Assembly (NCBI GenBank): GCA_015904055.1 | Contig: JABMDE010000079.1 | Location: 26,201-59,770, forward strand | Direction: 5' to 3' | DNA length: 33,570 bases | From: Nitrospira sp. | Lineage (GTDB): Bacteria > Nitrospirota > Nitrospiria > Nitrospirales > Nitrospiraceae | Shown here: positions 18,667-26,911 of the stretch, one piece after another | How positions within the stretch are numbered: the first letter of the stretch is position 1 | Layout: each line of letters begins with the position of its first letter | Position numbers and translations under genes: made by a program | Notes under the pieces: generated by a model | Database searches by the model: none | The model's input: the letters and a program-made list of their open reading frames with translations, nothing else | What the model was told of the DNA's origin: nothing

Positions 18667-19075
18667 TTAGGGTGTGGCGGCTGGACGGTGCGCTTGTGTC
18701 GAGTGCTCTGCAGCGTCTGCAATGGCGACGAGGACTCCATCGCGAAGTTTAAAGGAGCCCAGCGCGGCGATCTGTTCGCCGGCCGCCAGTCCGGTATGGA
18801 TTACAATCTCATCGCCGAACATGGAGCCGCTTTGGACCTGACGGCTCTGGGCTCTCGTCCGCCCGTCTTTGTCCGTGGCAATGACGAACACCTGGTCTCC
18901 TGCTGGTCCCTTGCGGAGGGCGCTGACCGGGATGGCAACGACTGTGTGAGATGAGCCGACCGGTACTCGCACACGGACCGATGCGCCGGGCGCCGGGATA
19001 TATTGGGTCTCCTCGATCCTGGCGCGGACCATCGCATTCCTGGTCGTCGGGTCAACCCGTGAATCGAGCGCGATG
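18667..19075 (-). pseudogene. RND adaptor fragment, copy B (last 135 residues)
   Basis: The fragment matches residues from IALDSRVDPTTRNAM to the end of adaptor A (IPAPGASVRVRVPVG; FGDEIVIHTGLAAGEQ). The anchor, lipoyl and hairpin parts are gone. The break is at GCGATG (19070-19075), directly after the codons for IALDS read leftward. Upstream the frame enters RND copy C out of phase, giving a spurious start at 19149. No working adaptor can be made. Confidence 0.85.
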
Positions 19076-19076
19076 A

Positions 19077-20863
19077 GCCGCGATCGCTTTGACGATCTGG
19101 AAGTGTTGACGATTGGTGGCCTGGACCGTGGAGTCTGGCGATGCTTCAAAGAAGAGGCTGATGTGGTTTTTGTCCTCCACAGGGGCTAGCTCTAGGCGTG
19201 AAAAGTGATAGAGCGGCCAGGAGGCGATCACAACGAAGAAGGCTGCCGCCACGATGCCCCAACGCATGGTGAGGGCAGCGTCGAGCAGCTTCGCATAAAT
19301 CCCTCGCGCTTCTTCGAACCGTCGGTTGACGAACATGGTCAAACGACCTTCTTTGCCTCGGGGATGGACGAATCGGGAACTCATGACCGGCGACAGTGTG
19401 ATGGCCACGATTCCCGACAGGACTACGGCGACGGCGAGTGTCATGGCGAATTCTAAGAACAAGGAACCGGTCAGCCCGCCTTGGAAACCGATGGGGGCGT
19501 AGACGGTGGCGAGTGTAATCGTCATCGCGATGATCGGACCAAGGAGCTCACGGGCGGCGGCTTGGGCTGCCTCGATGCGAGATTGGCCCATGCGCACATG
19601 CCGTTCCACGTTCTCAACGACGACGATGGCGTCGTCCACGACCAAGCCAACCGACAGCACGATCGCGAGCAGCGTCAGGAGATTGAGACTGAAGCCGAAC
19701 GCGGCCATGAAGAGGGCGGTGCCGATTAATGACACCGGTATGGCGACCAGCGGGACGAGAGCGGTGCGGACTGATCCCATGAACAGGAACACGACCAGCG
19801 CGACGATCAGGATCGTCTCCGCCAACGTTTTGGTAATTTCCGTCAGCGCGTTCCGGATGAACATCGTGCTGTCCCAGACGAGTTTCATGTCGATATCGTT
19901 CGGCAGGGTCGGCCGGATCCGGTCGATCTCATCGCGGAGCCGGTGTCCAACGTCGATTTCGTTCACGCCGGGTACTGCCCAGAGGCCGAGGTAGACGCCT
20001 TCGGTCTCGTCATACTTGGCGATCATGGTCGCTTCTTCGGCGTCCCGCTCAATCCGTGCCACGTCCTTCAGCCTCACAATGGCGCCGCCTCGGTCAGCCA
20101 CAATCAGTTCCTCAAACTCACCAGTCGAGCGAAGATCCGTATTGGCTAGGAGGTTGACCTGAACCAGATTGCCCTTCGTGCGTCCAACCGCAGCTAAATA
20201 ATTGTTTCGTCGAAGCGCACCCTGCACGTCGCCTGGTGAGAGATTGAAGGACGCGAGCCGGTCAGGGTCGATCCAGATACGCATCGCGACCTGTCGCTCC
20301 CCCTCGAACGTGACTCGCTGCACACCGGGTAGCGTCGAGAGCTGGGGCTGCAACGTACGCAAGAGCCAATCGGTGACCGCCGGGACCGTTCGCTCGTGAG
20401 AACTGAAGCTGAGATAGAACGAGGCGTAGGGTCGATCGGCTCGTTGGATTTCAATCGAGGAGGGTTCGGCCTCCGGTGGAAGTTCCGACTTCACCTGTTG
20501 CAACCGGGCCGTGACCTCTGCCAAGGCTGCCGTGCTGTTGTGGTTCAACTTCAGGTGGACGGTGACGGTGCTGACGCCGGCACGGCTGGTTGACTCCACG
20601 TAATCGATGCCGCTGATGGCGGAGACGACCCGTTCGATCGGGGTGCTGATGAAGCCTCGAATCGTTTCCGCGCTGCCTCCGTAGTAGATGGTCGTGATAA
20701 CCACCATGGAGTTTTCGATCGTGGGATATTGCTGTACCGGCAGTGCCGTCATAGCCCGCCATCCGGCGAGCAGGATGACGAGATTGACGACGATGGCCAG
20801 GACCGGATGTTTGATGAAGACATCGGTGAACGATGTCCGGGTTGTGTCCTGTGACATGGCCAT
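19077..20863 (-). pseudogene. RND efflux pump copy C, truncated after TM7 region
   Basis: About 595 residues remain, from MAMSQDTTR (20863) to QHFQIVKAIAA, near the start of the second periplasmic loop. It then runs seven residues into adaptor-fragment B DNA and stops at 19052. It keeps TM1-6 and the DD pair. It shares most substitutions with copy B (GIDY, SRAG, GIYAKLLDAALTMRWG) but agrees with copy A at RPTLPNDID, so it looks mosaic. Private changes include EDKNH and FFVVIAS. The frame is undamaged up to the break. Confidence 0.85.
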
Positions 20864-20867
20864 GGGC

Positions 20868-21275
20868 TTAGGGTGTGGCGGTTGGACGGTGCGTTTGTGT
20901 CGAGTGCTCTACAGAGCCTGCAATGGCGACGAGGACTCCATCGCGAAGTTTAAAGGAGCCGAGCGCGGCGATCTGCTCACCGGCCGCCAGTCCGGTGTGG
21001 ATCACAATCTCATCGCCGAACATGGAGCCGCTTTGGACCTGACGGCTCTGGGCTCTCGTCCGGCCGTCTTTGTCCGTGACAATGACGAACACCTGGTCTC
21101 CTGCTGGTCCCTTGCGGAGGGCGCTGACCGGGACGGCAACGACTGTTTGAGATAAGCCGACCGGCACCCGCACGCGTACCGATGCGCCGGGCGCCGGGAT
21201 ATATTGGGTCTCCTCGATCCTGGCGCGGACCATCGCATTCCTGGTCGTCGGGTCAACCCGTGAATCGAGCGCGAT
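20868..21275 (-). pseudogene. RND adaptor fragment, copy C (last 135 residues)
   Basis: This is the same C-terminal portion as fragment B, and it is cut at the same base: GCGATG at 21271-21276 corresponds to 19070-19075 and to 8452-8457 in copy A. Beyond the cut lies the 3' part of a tag gene on the other strand. The coding part is free of stops and has the usual 4-base gap to RND copy C. Confidence 0.85.
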
Positions 21276-21490
21276 GGTCGTTTGTGGCGGGAGAGCCTAT
21301 CGTCCATCGTTGGAAGCGGATGACAGACGTTCCGGCCACTAATCCCATCAGCGACACGTTATCCAAGGACCTCAAGCGGCGGGGGTTTCGTTTCGTCGGC
21401 AGCACGATTGTCTATGCCTACATGCAGGCAGTCGGCTTGGTCAACGACCATACGGAGGAGTGTTTCCGAAAGCTCACGCCAATTAGCTAG
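21275..21490 (+). pseudogene. tag: 3' fragment of a second tag gene
   Basis: The fragment encodes WSFVAGEPIVHRWKRMTD onward through GFRFVGSTIVYAYMQAVG and NDHTEECF, ending at TAG 21488-21490. About 70 residues align with the C-terminus of the intact tag gene, with a different tail (RKLTPIS). The zinc His and Cys of the C-terminus persist, but the N-terminal Cys/His pair and the active-site region are missing. The open frame back to 21182 runs through adaptor antisense and is not native. A roughly 1.3-kb deletion relative to locus A would create this join. Confidence 0.85.
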
Positions 21491-21722
21491 CGCGGGGGAA
21501 GTAACGACGTGGTTCCGCTCCCTATACGTTCTTTCCGGCCGATCGACGTGAGAGCCTAACCAAAAGTACACCTGCTTGCGCGGCTCGCGGATGAGAACTG
21601 GACTGACGAGTAGAAAGGAGGATGGCTTAGGCATCTCTCGGCGTCGAGTGGCGCTATAGCCATTGAAAAAACAGCTCCAGTGAGCGAATAATGGGTGCCT
21701 TGTCGCTCTGGGGAGAATGCCA
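21491..21722. other. Intergenic region upstream of the sigma54 activator
   Basis: No gene is supported. The only clear signal is GGGGAG at about 21710-21715, the ribosome site for the activator. No confident promoter hexamers were found. Confidence 0.4.
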
Positions 21723-24317
21723 ATGTCTGTTACCGATCCCCTGGCTGAACAGTACCGTGCTCTCCTGGAAGTGTCCGAATCCATTGCCACGCATCACGAC
21801 CTGACCGAGTTATTTCGCGCCCTCGCTCAACGACTCCCCCGAGTACTCACGTTCTCGTCCTTGGTTCTTGGGTTGCACGACCCGAGCAAGAATGTCATGC
21901 GTCTGCATGTGCTGGAGGACCCACGGCCGCTGCCTGTGTCACTAGGTCTCGAGTTTCCAGTTGGAGACGTTCCGGGCGGGTGGGTGTGGCAACATCAGCA
22001 ACCCTTAGTCTGCAAGAATCTCGAACAAGAGACCAGATTTCCCAAGGTGATGCCGATGATCCGCCAGGCTGGTATCCGGTCATTGTGCATCGTTCCTCTC
22101 ACATCAGCGCGTCAGCGCCTTGGCGCGATGGGCGTCGGAAGCCTGGAAGCCCATCACTACGGGCAGGCCGAGATCGACTTCTTGCAACAGGTTGCCAGGC
22201 AAGTCGCCGTCGCGGTCGAGAACGTGCTCAACTTCGAGCGCGCACATCAGACTGAGCAGGAAATAAGATGCCAGTTTGAACGCGAGCGCCTACTGCTGGA
22301 AATCACCAACGCTGTCGTCTCGCATCTCGACCTGCGTGAGCTTTTCAAAGCGATTGCCGCCTGTCTTCGCCGTGTCATTGCACATGACTCCGCCCGTCTG
22401 ACCCTGTTTGATGCCGCAAGCAATCAGTTGCAGGTCCTCGCGCTTGACTCGGAGATGACCAACCCATGGCTGGTTTCATCCGGCGAGTTGGTGCCTATTG
22501 AAGGCACGCCCGCCGGGTTGGCGTTCATGGAGCGACGGACGCTACTGGTCGGCAGCAGCGAACTCGAGAAGTTCGCTTCGCCGATTCCTCAGCACCTGGT
22601 CACCAAAGGCGTGAAATCCTTCGTCAGTGCACCGCTGATCTCACACGGGTCCACACTCGGAACGCTCGACTTGGTCAGTTTCAAAGACGTTGCCTTTTCT
22701 GAGTCAGATGTGAAGCTGATCACACAGGTCGCTGACCAAGTCGCCATTTCCGTTGAAAACGCCCTGAACTTCGAACGGGCACGCCAGGCAGAGAAGGAAG
22801 CAAGACGCCGGTTCGAGCGTGAGCGCCTGATGCTGGAGATCAACAACGCCGTCGTTTCGCACCTCGACTTGGGGGAACTTCTCACGTCAATCTCGGCGTG
22901 CCTCCGTCGCGTCATCCCGCACGATCTCGCAGGATTTTGCATCTATGATGCCGCTACAAACCGGTTGTTGGCCCATTCGCTGGACTTTCCGAGCAATCAA
23001 GAGTTTGGCGGGATTGGCGACCCAATTCCGTTAGAAGGAACCCCGGAGGGGGTGGCCTTCACGTCTCAAAAGACGGTTCTGATCAAGAATCTGCATCTTG
23101 CCGAGTTTTCCGCTGAGATCATACAACGAGGAGCAGCGGCAGGGCTGAAATCCGGCTGCGCAGTCCCTCTCATCGCACATGATCGAGCATTGGGCACGCT
23201 CAGTGTGGTGAGTCTCCGTGAAAATGCCTTCAGCGAGGACGATGCAGAGTTGCTCGGCAATATAGGCAGGCAAGTTGCCATCGCCATCGAGAACGTACTT
23301 GCGTATCAAGAGATCGCGAACCTGAAAGACAAACTGAACAGAGAGAAGCTTTACCTTGAAGACGAAATCCGGAGTGAACTGAACTTCGAGGAAATCATTG
23401 GCGAGAGCGCCGCGATCAAGCAGGTGTTGAAACAGGTCGGGATTGTCGCACCCACTGACTCCACGGTGCTGATTTTTGGTGAGACGGGCACGGGGAAAGA
23501 ACTGCTGGCCCGCGCCATCCACGACCGGAGCAAGAGACGCGAACGGACCTTTGTGAAGCTGAACTGCGCGGCGATTCCCACCGGATTGATCGAGAGCGAG
23601 TTGTTCGGTCACGAACGAGGAGCGTTTACCGGCGCGATTGCCACCAAAGTGGGACGGTTTGAACTGGCGGATGGGGGCACCCTCTTCCTCGACGAAGTGG
23701 GAGAAATTCCCCTCGAACTCCAGTCGAAGCTGCTTCGCGTTCTACAGGAACAGGAGTTTGAGCGGCTCGGCAGCACCAGAACCATCAAGGTCAACGTGCG
23801 GATGCTCGCGGCCACGAATCGCGATCTTTTGCAGATGGTAGAAGGGAAACAGTTCCGCAGCGACCTCTACTATCGGCTCAATGTGTTTCCGATCATGAGC
23901 CCATCGCTTCAAGATCGAGCCGGAGATATTCCGCTCCTCGTCCGCTACTTTACGCAGCAGTTGGCTCGTCGAATGGAAAAGCGAATCGAACGAATCCCCT
24001 CGGACGCCATGGATGCCCTCTGCCGATATCCATGGCCTGGGAATGTCCGAGAACTGGAGAATTTCATCGAGCGAGCCGTGATTCTGTCTCAAGGGATCGA
24101 GTTGAGAGTTCCGCTCGGTGAACTGAAAACCACGGTGCGCGATGGGCCTCAATCGGTGACAACCCTCCAAACAGCAGAGCGTGACCATATCCTGCGCGCC
24201 CTCGAAAAAACCAATTGGGTCATCGCCGGTCCTACCGGGGCGGCAACGCTCCTCGGCATGAAACGCTCCACCCTCCAATCGAAGATGGTCAAGCTCGGAA
24301 TCTCTCGGCGATCCTAG
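21723..24317 (+). CDS. Sigma54-dependent activator with three GAF domains (FhlA-like)
   Basis: The protein has 864 residues from the ATG at 21723 (GGGGAG eight bases upstream; the ATG at 21717 is too close). Three GAF sensor modules lie at about 20-165, 195-345 and 370-520. Repeated linkers ([20 protein letters not shown] and similar) show internal duplication. A short coiled coil leads into the AAA+ domain: Walker A GETGTGKE near 586, the sigma54-contact loop GAFTGA near 633, and Walker B ([10 protein letters not shown]) near 652. The C-terminus is a Fis-type HTH ([18 protein letters not shown]). It activates sigma54 RNA polymerase after ligand or redox sensing by GAF. Position and nearby sites point to the downstream efflux operon as target. 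Confidence 0.95.
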   Translation: MSVTDPLAEQYRALLEVSESIATHHDLTELFRALAQRLPRVLTFSSLVLGLHDPSKNVMRLHVLEDPRPLPVSLGLEFPVGDVPGGWVWQHQQPLVCKNLEQETRFPKVMPMIRQAGIRSLCIVPLTSARQRLGAMGVGSLEAHHYGQAEIDFLQQVARQVAVAVENVLNFERAHQTEQEIRCQFERERLLLEITNAVVSHLDLRELFKAIAACLRRVIAHDSARLTLFDAASNQLQVLALDSEMTNPWLVSSGELVPIEGTPAGLAFMERRTLLVGSSELEKFASPIPQHLVTKGVKSFVSAPLISHGSTLGTLDLVSFKDVAFSESDVKLITQVADQVAISVENALNFERARQAEKEARRRFERERLMLEINNAVVSHLDLGELLTSISACLRRVIPHDLAGFCIYDAATNRLLAHSLDFPSNQEFGGIGDPIPLEGTPEGVAFTSQKTVLIKNLHLAEFSAEIIQRGAAAGLKSGCAVPLIAHDRALGTLSVVSLRENAFSEDDAELLGNIGRQVAIAIENVLAYQEIANLKDKLNREKLYLEDEIRSELNFEEIIGESAAIKQVLKQVGIVAPTDSTVLIFGETGTGKELLARAIHDRSKRRERTFVKLNCAAIPTGLIESELFGHERGAFTGAIATKVGRFELADGGTLFLDEVGEIPLELQSKLLRVLQEQEFERLGSTRTIKVNVRMLAATNRDLLQMVEGKQFRSDLYYRLNVFPIMSPSLQDRAGDIPLLVRYFTQQLARRMEKRIERIPSDAMDALCRYPWPGNVRELENFIERAVILSQGIELRVPLGELKTTVRDGPQSVTTLQTAERDHILRALEKTNWVIAGPTGAATLLGMKRSTLQSKMVKLGISRRS

Positions 24318-24351
24318 TGCCGACATTTCGGTAATTACCGACATCTCGGCA
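24318..24351. promoter_or_regulatory. Tandem dyad, candidate enhancer sites for the sigma54 activator
   Basis: CCGACATTTCGG (24320-24331) and CCGACATCTCGG (24338-24349) are near-identical 12-mers, each a CCGA-N4-TCGG dyad, separated by TAATTA. The whole block TGCCGA...TCGGCA is itself palindromic about CGGTAATTACCG. It begins right after the activator's stop codon and lies about 110-140 bases before the candidate -24/-12 promoter, a usual distance for enhancer-binding protein sites. Binding by this activator is inference. Confidence 0.6.
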
Positions 24352-24378
24352 TTCCCATCATCGGCACCAATCTCATCT

Positions 24379-24398
24379 CCCGCACGTCCTCTTGCGGG
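24379..24398. other. Short hairpin between enhancer and promoter
   Basis: CCCGCA (24379-24384) pairs with TGCGGG (24393-24398), loop 8. No T-run follows. It may be a weak terminator of the activator transcript or have no role. Confidence 0.3.
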
Positions 24399-24460
24399 AT
24401 CAAGCTGCATTCACTTTGTATTTCAACAATTTGGATTAAGTCATGGCTGAGTCGACGGAC

Positions 24461-24476
24461 TGGAATGGTCCCTGCT
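24461..24476 (+). promoter_or_regulatory. Candidate sigma54 (-24/-12) promoter
   Basis: TGGAATGGTCCCTGCT fits the sigma54 pattern TGGCACG-N4-TTGCW, with GG and GC exactly ten bases apart and three mismatches in less critical positions. It lies about 96 bases upstream of the first operon gene and downstream of the tandem dyad. The coupling with a sigma54 activator gene makes it more credible than sequence alone. Confidence 0.6.
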
Positions 24477-24571
24477 CACTGGCATGGCCAACGACGATTT
24501 GACGAGGGGATTAGAGCTGAGCGGAAAGCAGCAAGAAGACAACGAGGAATCAACCAGTGAAGGAGGGTGTC

Positions 24572-24769
24572 ATGCGATGCAAATGTGGTCACGAAGTCAT
24601 GAGGGGTGGAAAGAGCAGAACGGTGCTGGACAGCGACGGGTCATTGGGAATCACCGCCTGGTGGTGCCGACGCTGCAACGGGGTCACGCAGCAGGTGTTC
24701 ATGTTGTCGGGCCAAGGGGTGGCACGTTTCCACAAAGCCCACTATGCCCGATTGGGTGGACGCGCATAA
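24572..24769 (+). CDS. Small zinc-ribbon protein
   Basis: The protein has 65 residues from the ATG at 24572, with AAGGAGG six bases upstream; the in-frame GTG at 24557 precedes that site and is unlikely. Cys3 and Cys5 (CxC) and Cys32 and Cys35 (CRRC) form a probable zinc ribbon. No other domain is seen. It is the first gene after the candidate sigma54 promoter and may modulate expression or protein assembly, but this is unproven. The frame starting at 24484 overlaps it and looks like a shadow. Confidence 0.65.
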   Translation: MRCKCGHEVMRGGKSRTVLDSDGSLGITAWWCRRCNGVTQQVFMLSGQGVARFHKAHYARLGGRA

Positions 24770-24826
24770 CGGAGAACAAGTTCATCATCCAAATTGAAAT
24801 GAATCAACTGCAAAAGGAGACATCAC

Positions 24827-25531
24827 ATGGGGCGCTACCAAATCATACTCTTCGGTCTACTTATCGCGTTGCTGACCGGCTGTTCGACGACCATGCAGGG
24901 GAGACAGGCTCAGCCATCCGGTTTTCTTGGTGAAGAGCGCTCGCGGCTCCAGCCTGGTCCAGAGGGTAGAGCCCTGTTGGCATACACAAAACCTACGGCG
25001 AATTGGGCGGCGTATAAGAAAGTTGTTCTCAAGCCGGTCATCGTCTGGGACGGATTGTCGTCCAAGCTCGACCACCAGCAGCGCCACCAGCTCAAGCGGC
25101 TCGCCGGTTCCTTTAAAGACCAGCTCCACATGAAGTTGTCGAAGGACTATGAAATGGTTGAGCAATCGACGGTAGGGGCGATGGTGATAGAGGTGGCGCT
25201 GACAGATGCCGAGGAGTCCTGGGTCGTGCCGGCGTTCCTATCCAAAACAGTCCCGCAAGTACAGCCGGCATCCATGCTCTGGACCCTTGGCAGCGGCAAG
25301 GGTCCGTTCGCCGGAGAGATCACGGCTGAGTTCAAGATCCATGACGCGCAAACGGGCGAACTCCTTGCTGCAGGAATCGACAGGCGAGTAGGAGGCCGAA
25401 CGCCCATAGACGGGGAAATTCTCAATTCTTGGGGCGATGTCAAAAACAGCCTGGAATTCTGGACGGATGCTGCGGTCTACCGGCTCTGTACTCTCCGCGG
25501 TGGAGCAGGTTGCGTTGAACCAACGGCCTGA
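24827..25531 (+). CDS. DUF3313-family lipoprotein
   Basis: The protein has 234 residues. Its lipoprotein signal peptide has the lipobox LLTGC (Cys19). After a short linker come SGFLGEERSRLQPGPEG and YKKVVLKPVIVW, the usual DUF3313 pattern. The later part (EITAEFKIHDAQTGELLAAG) has the look of a periplasmic beta-rich domain. It is probably outer-membrane anchored; the molecular function of the family is unknown. AAAGGAG precedes the ATG. It lies 57 bases after the zinc-ribbon gene in the efflux operon, so a role in envelope support of the pump is plausible. Confidence 0.85.
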   Translation: MGRYQIILFGLLIALLTGCSTTMQGRQAQPSGFLGEERSRLQPGPEGRALLAYTKPTANWAAYKKVVLKPVIVWDGLSSKLDHQQRHQLKRLAGSFKDQLHMKLSKDYEMVEQSTVGAMVIEVALTDAEESWVVPAFLSKTVPQVQPASMLWTLGSGKGPFAGEITAEFKIHDAQTGELLAAGIDRRVGGRTPIDGEILNSWGDVKNSLEFWTDAAVYRLCTLRGGAGCVEPTA

Positions 25532-25569
25532 GTGTTTTGTCAGGTGGAGAGAACTTCAAGGAGAAGACC

Positions 25570-26556
25570 ATGGAACTGAAAATGCCGACTCACGAACAAG
25601 CCTATTGGGGATTTCGCGCGATCAAGACTGTCACGCTGGCGGATGGAGAGATGACGGCCTCGGAACGAAACCTGCTGGAATCAATCCAACGGATGCACGG
25701 GACGACTTATTCGATTGAGGAGCTTGAACCCATCACCCCTGAAGAGCTGGCGCGAGAGATTTCCGATCCGCAACTAAGGCAACAACTGGTGCAGGGCTTC
25801 ATCGTCATGTCCCTCATCGACGGGAAGCCCAATGCACAGGAGACCGATCTCGTTGAGCAATTTGCGCAGGCGCTGGAGGTCAGCGTTCCTGAAGTGAAGA
25901 ACTTGCGGCATGTCCTGAAGGGAGAAATTCTCCAGCTTCGACTCGATTTGGTACGTCGTGTTTGGTTGAGGCCTAAAGTAAAGGAGATCTGGAACGGGGA
26001 AGGCATCCGAGGACTCTTCAAGTTCGTACGCGGGATGATGGGACGGTATGAGAACAAGGAGTTAGCGGCCCGCTACCAGGCCTTGGAGCACTATCCAGTT
26101 GGTTCTCTAGGACGGTCCTATTGGGAATATTGCCGAAAGAACGGCTTTGCCTTGCCAGGGGAAAAGGGTGGCGCACCCGAACAGATTCTGTTTCATGATT
26201 GTGCGCACATCCTATCCGGTTACGGAACGGCTCCAGAAGAAGAGGTCCAGGTGGCCTGCTTCAGTGCAGGCTTTCAGCGTCGCGACCCCTTTACCTTTGT
26301 CCTGTTCGTGTTGCTGCAATTCCATGTGGGTGTTCGCATGACGCCTATCACGGAGGCCAGAACCGGATTCTTCGATCCTGAGAAAGCGATGATCGCGCTG
26401 CGACGGGGAGCGGCGATGAACATAGACCTGAACGACGGCTGGGACTACCGGCCTGTGATGGGCGAGCAGGTTGAGGACCTCCGTCGGCGGTACAACATCC
26501 TGCCGGTCGAGGCCTTTCTGCCGGCAAGTCGACAGGCAATTGGAAGTGCCGCGTAA
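25570..26556 (+). CDS. TerB-like/COQ4-like fusion protein
   Basis: The protein has 328 residues from the ATG at 25570 (AAGGAGA upstream). The N-terminal 130 or so residues resemble TerB/DjlA-type helical domains: TVTLADGEMTASERNLLESI and IVMSLIDGKPNAQETDLVEQ. The second half carries the COQ4 zinc signature HDxxHx11E exactly: His209-Asp210, His213 and Glu225 (HDCAHILSG). COQ4 proteins bind hydrophobic isoprenoid-type ligands and act in ubiquinone synthesis in eukaryotes. Here, beside an efflux pump and a STAS protein, a lipid- or quinone-related role is inferred. TerB proteins are tied to membrane stress and metal binding. Confidence 0.75.
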   Translation: MELKMPTHEQAYWGFRAIKTVTLADGEMTASERNLLESIQRMHGTTYSIEELEPITPEELAREISDPQLRQQLVQGFIVMSLIDGKPNAQETDLVEQFAQALEVSVPEVKNLRHVLKGEILQLRLDLVRRVWLRPKVKEIWNGEGIRGLFKFVRGMMGRYENKELAARYQALEHYPVGSLGRSYWEYCRKNGFALPGEKGGAPEQILFHDCAHILSGYGTAPEEEVQVACFSAGFQRRDPFTFVLFVLLQFHVGVRMTPITEARTGFFDPEKAMIALRRGAAMNIDLNDGWDYRPVMGEQVEDLRRRYNILPVEAFLPASRQAIGSAA

Positions 26557-26592
26557 GAACGAGAGCAAACCGAGCAGGGAGATACACACAAC

Positions 26593-26898
26593 ATGCTCAA
26601 GATCACGATGCAGACTGATGCCGGAACAACAGTCTTGAAACTCGACGGCAAGTTGACGAGTCCCTGGACGGAGGAACTGGATCGCTACTGGCAAGATGTC
26701 CCCGGTTCGCAACGAAAAAGCATGTTGGTCGATCTGACGGGCGTAACCTTCATCGGTTCTGAAGGTAAGGCGATCCTGGCTCGGATGTGGCAGCAAGGGG
26801 CGAGGTTTCGTGCGGCTGGCTGCCTCAACACCTCCATCCTGGAGGAGATTACGGACGTTGATCGAGACGCATCGCGGAGTCGAACGGCAGGCACATAA
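26593..26898 (+). CDS. STAS-domain protein (anti-sigma-antagonist-like)
   Basis: The protein has 101 residues with a single STAS fold: VLKLDGKLTSPWTEELDRYW, then SMLVDLTGVTFIGSEGKAIL and GARFRAAGCLNTSILEEI. The segment VDLTGVTFIGSEG carries the usual position for the phosphorylated serine (FIGSEG). No partner kinase or phosphatase is in the window, so it may act as a cytosolic scaffold or with lipid-transport-like systems, where STAS proteins also occur. The adaptor gene follows within 13 bases. Confidence 0.8.
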   Translation: MLKITMQTDAGTTVLKLDGKLTSPWTEELDRYWQDVPGSQRKSMLVDLTGVTFIGSEGKAILARMWQQGARFRAAGCLNTSILEEITDVDRDASRSRTAGT

Positions 26899-26911
26899 AG
26901 GAATGACGATC

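Noticed and set aside
6687..19994. Rightward frames of 162 codons repeated three times opposite the RND copies (6687-7175, 17305-17793, 19506-19994)
   Set aside because: They are antisense shadows. They recur only because the pump sequence on the other strand is conserved; no ribosome sites or domains.
5510..21490. Silent-cassette hypothesis: truncated pump copies as donors for gene-conversion diversity
   Set aside because: Differences are mostly silent rather than concentrated in drug-binding loops, and no full expression copy of this pump is in the window.
24484..24933. 149-codon frame across the zinc-ribbon gene and lipoprotein start
   Set aside because: It conflicts with two better genes that have strong ribosome sites, a Cys pair pattern and a lipobox.
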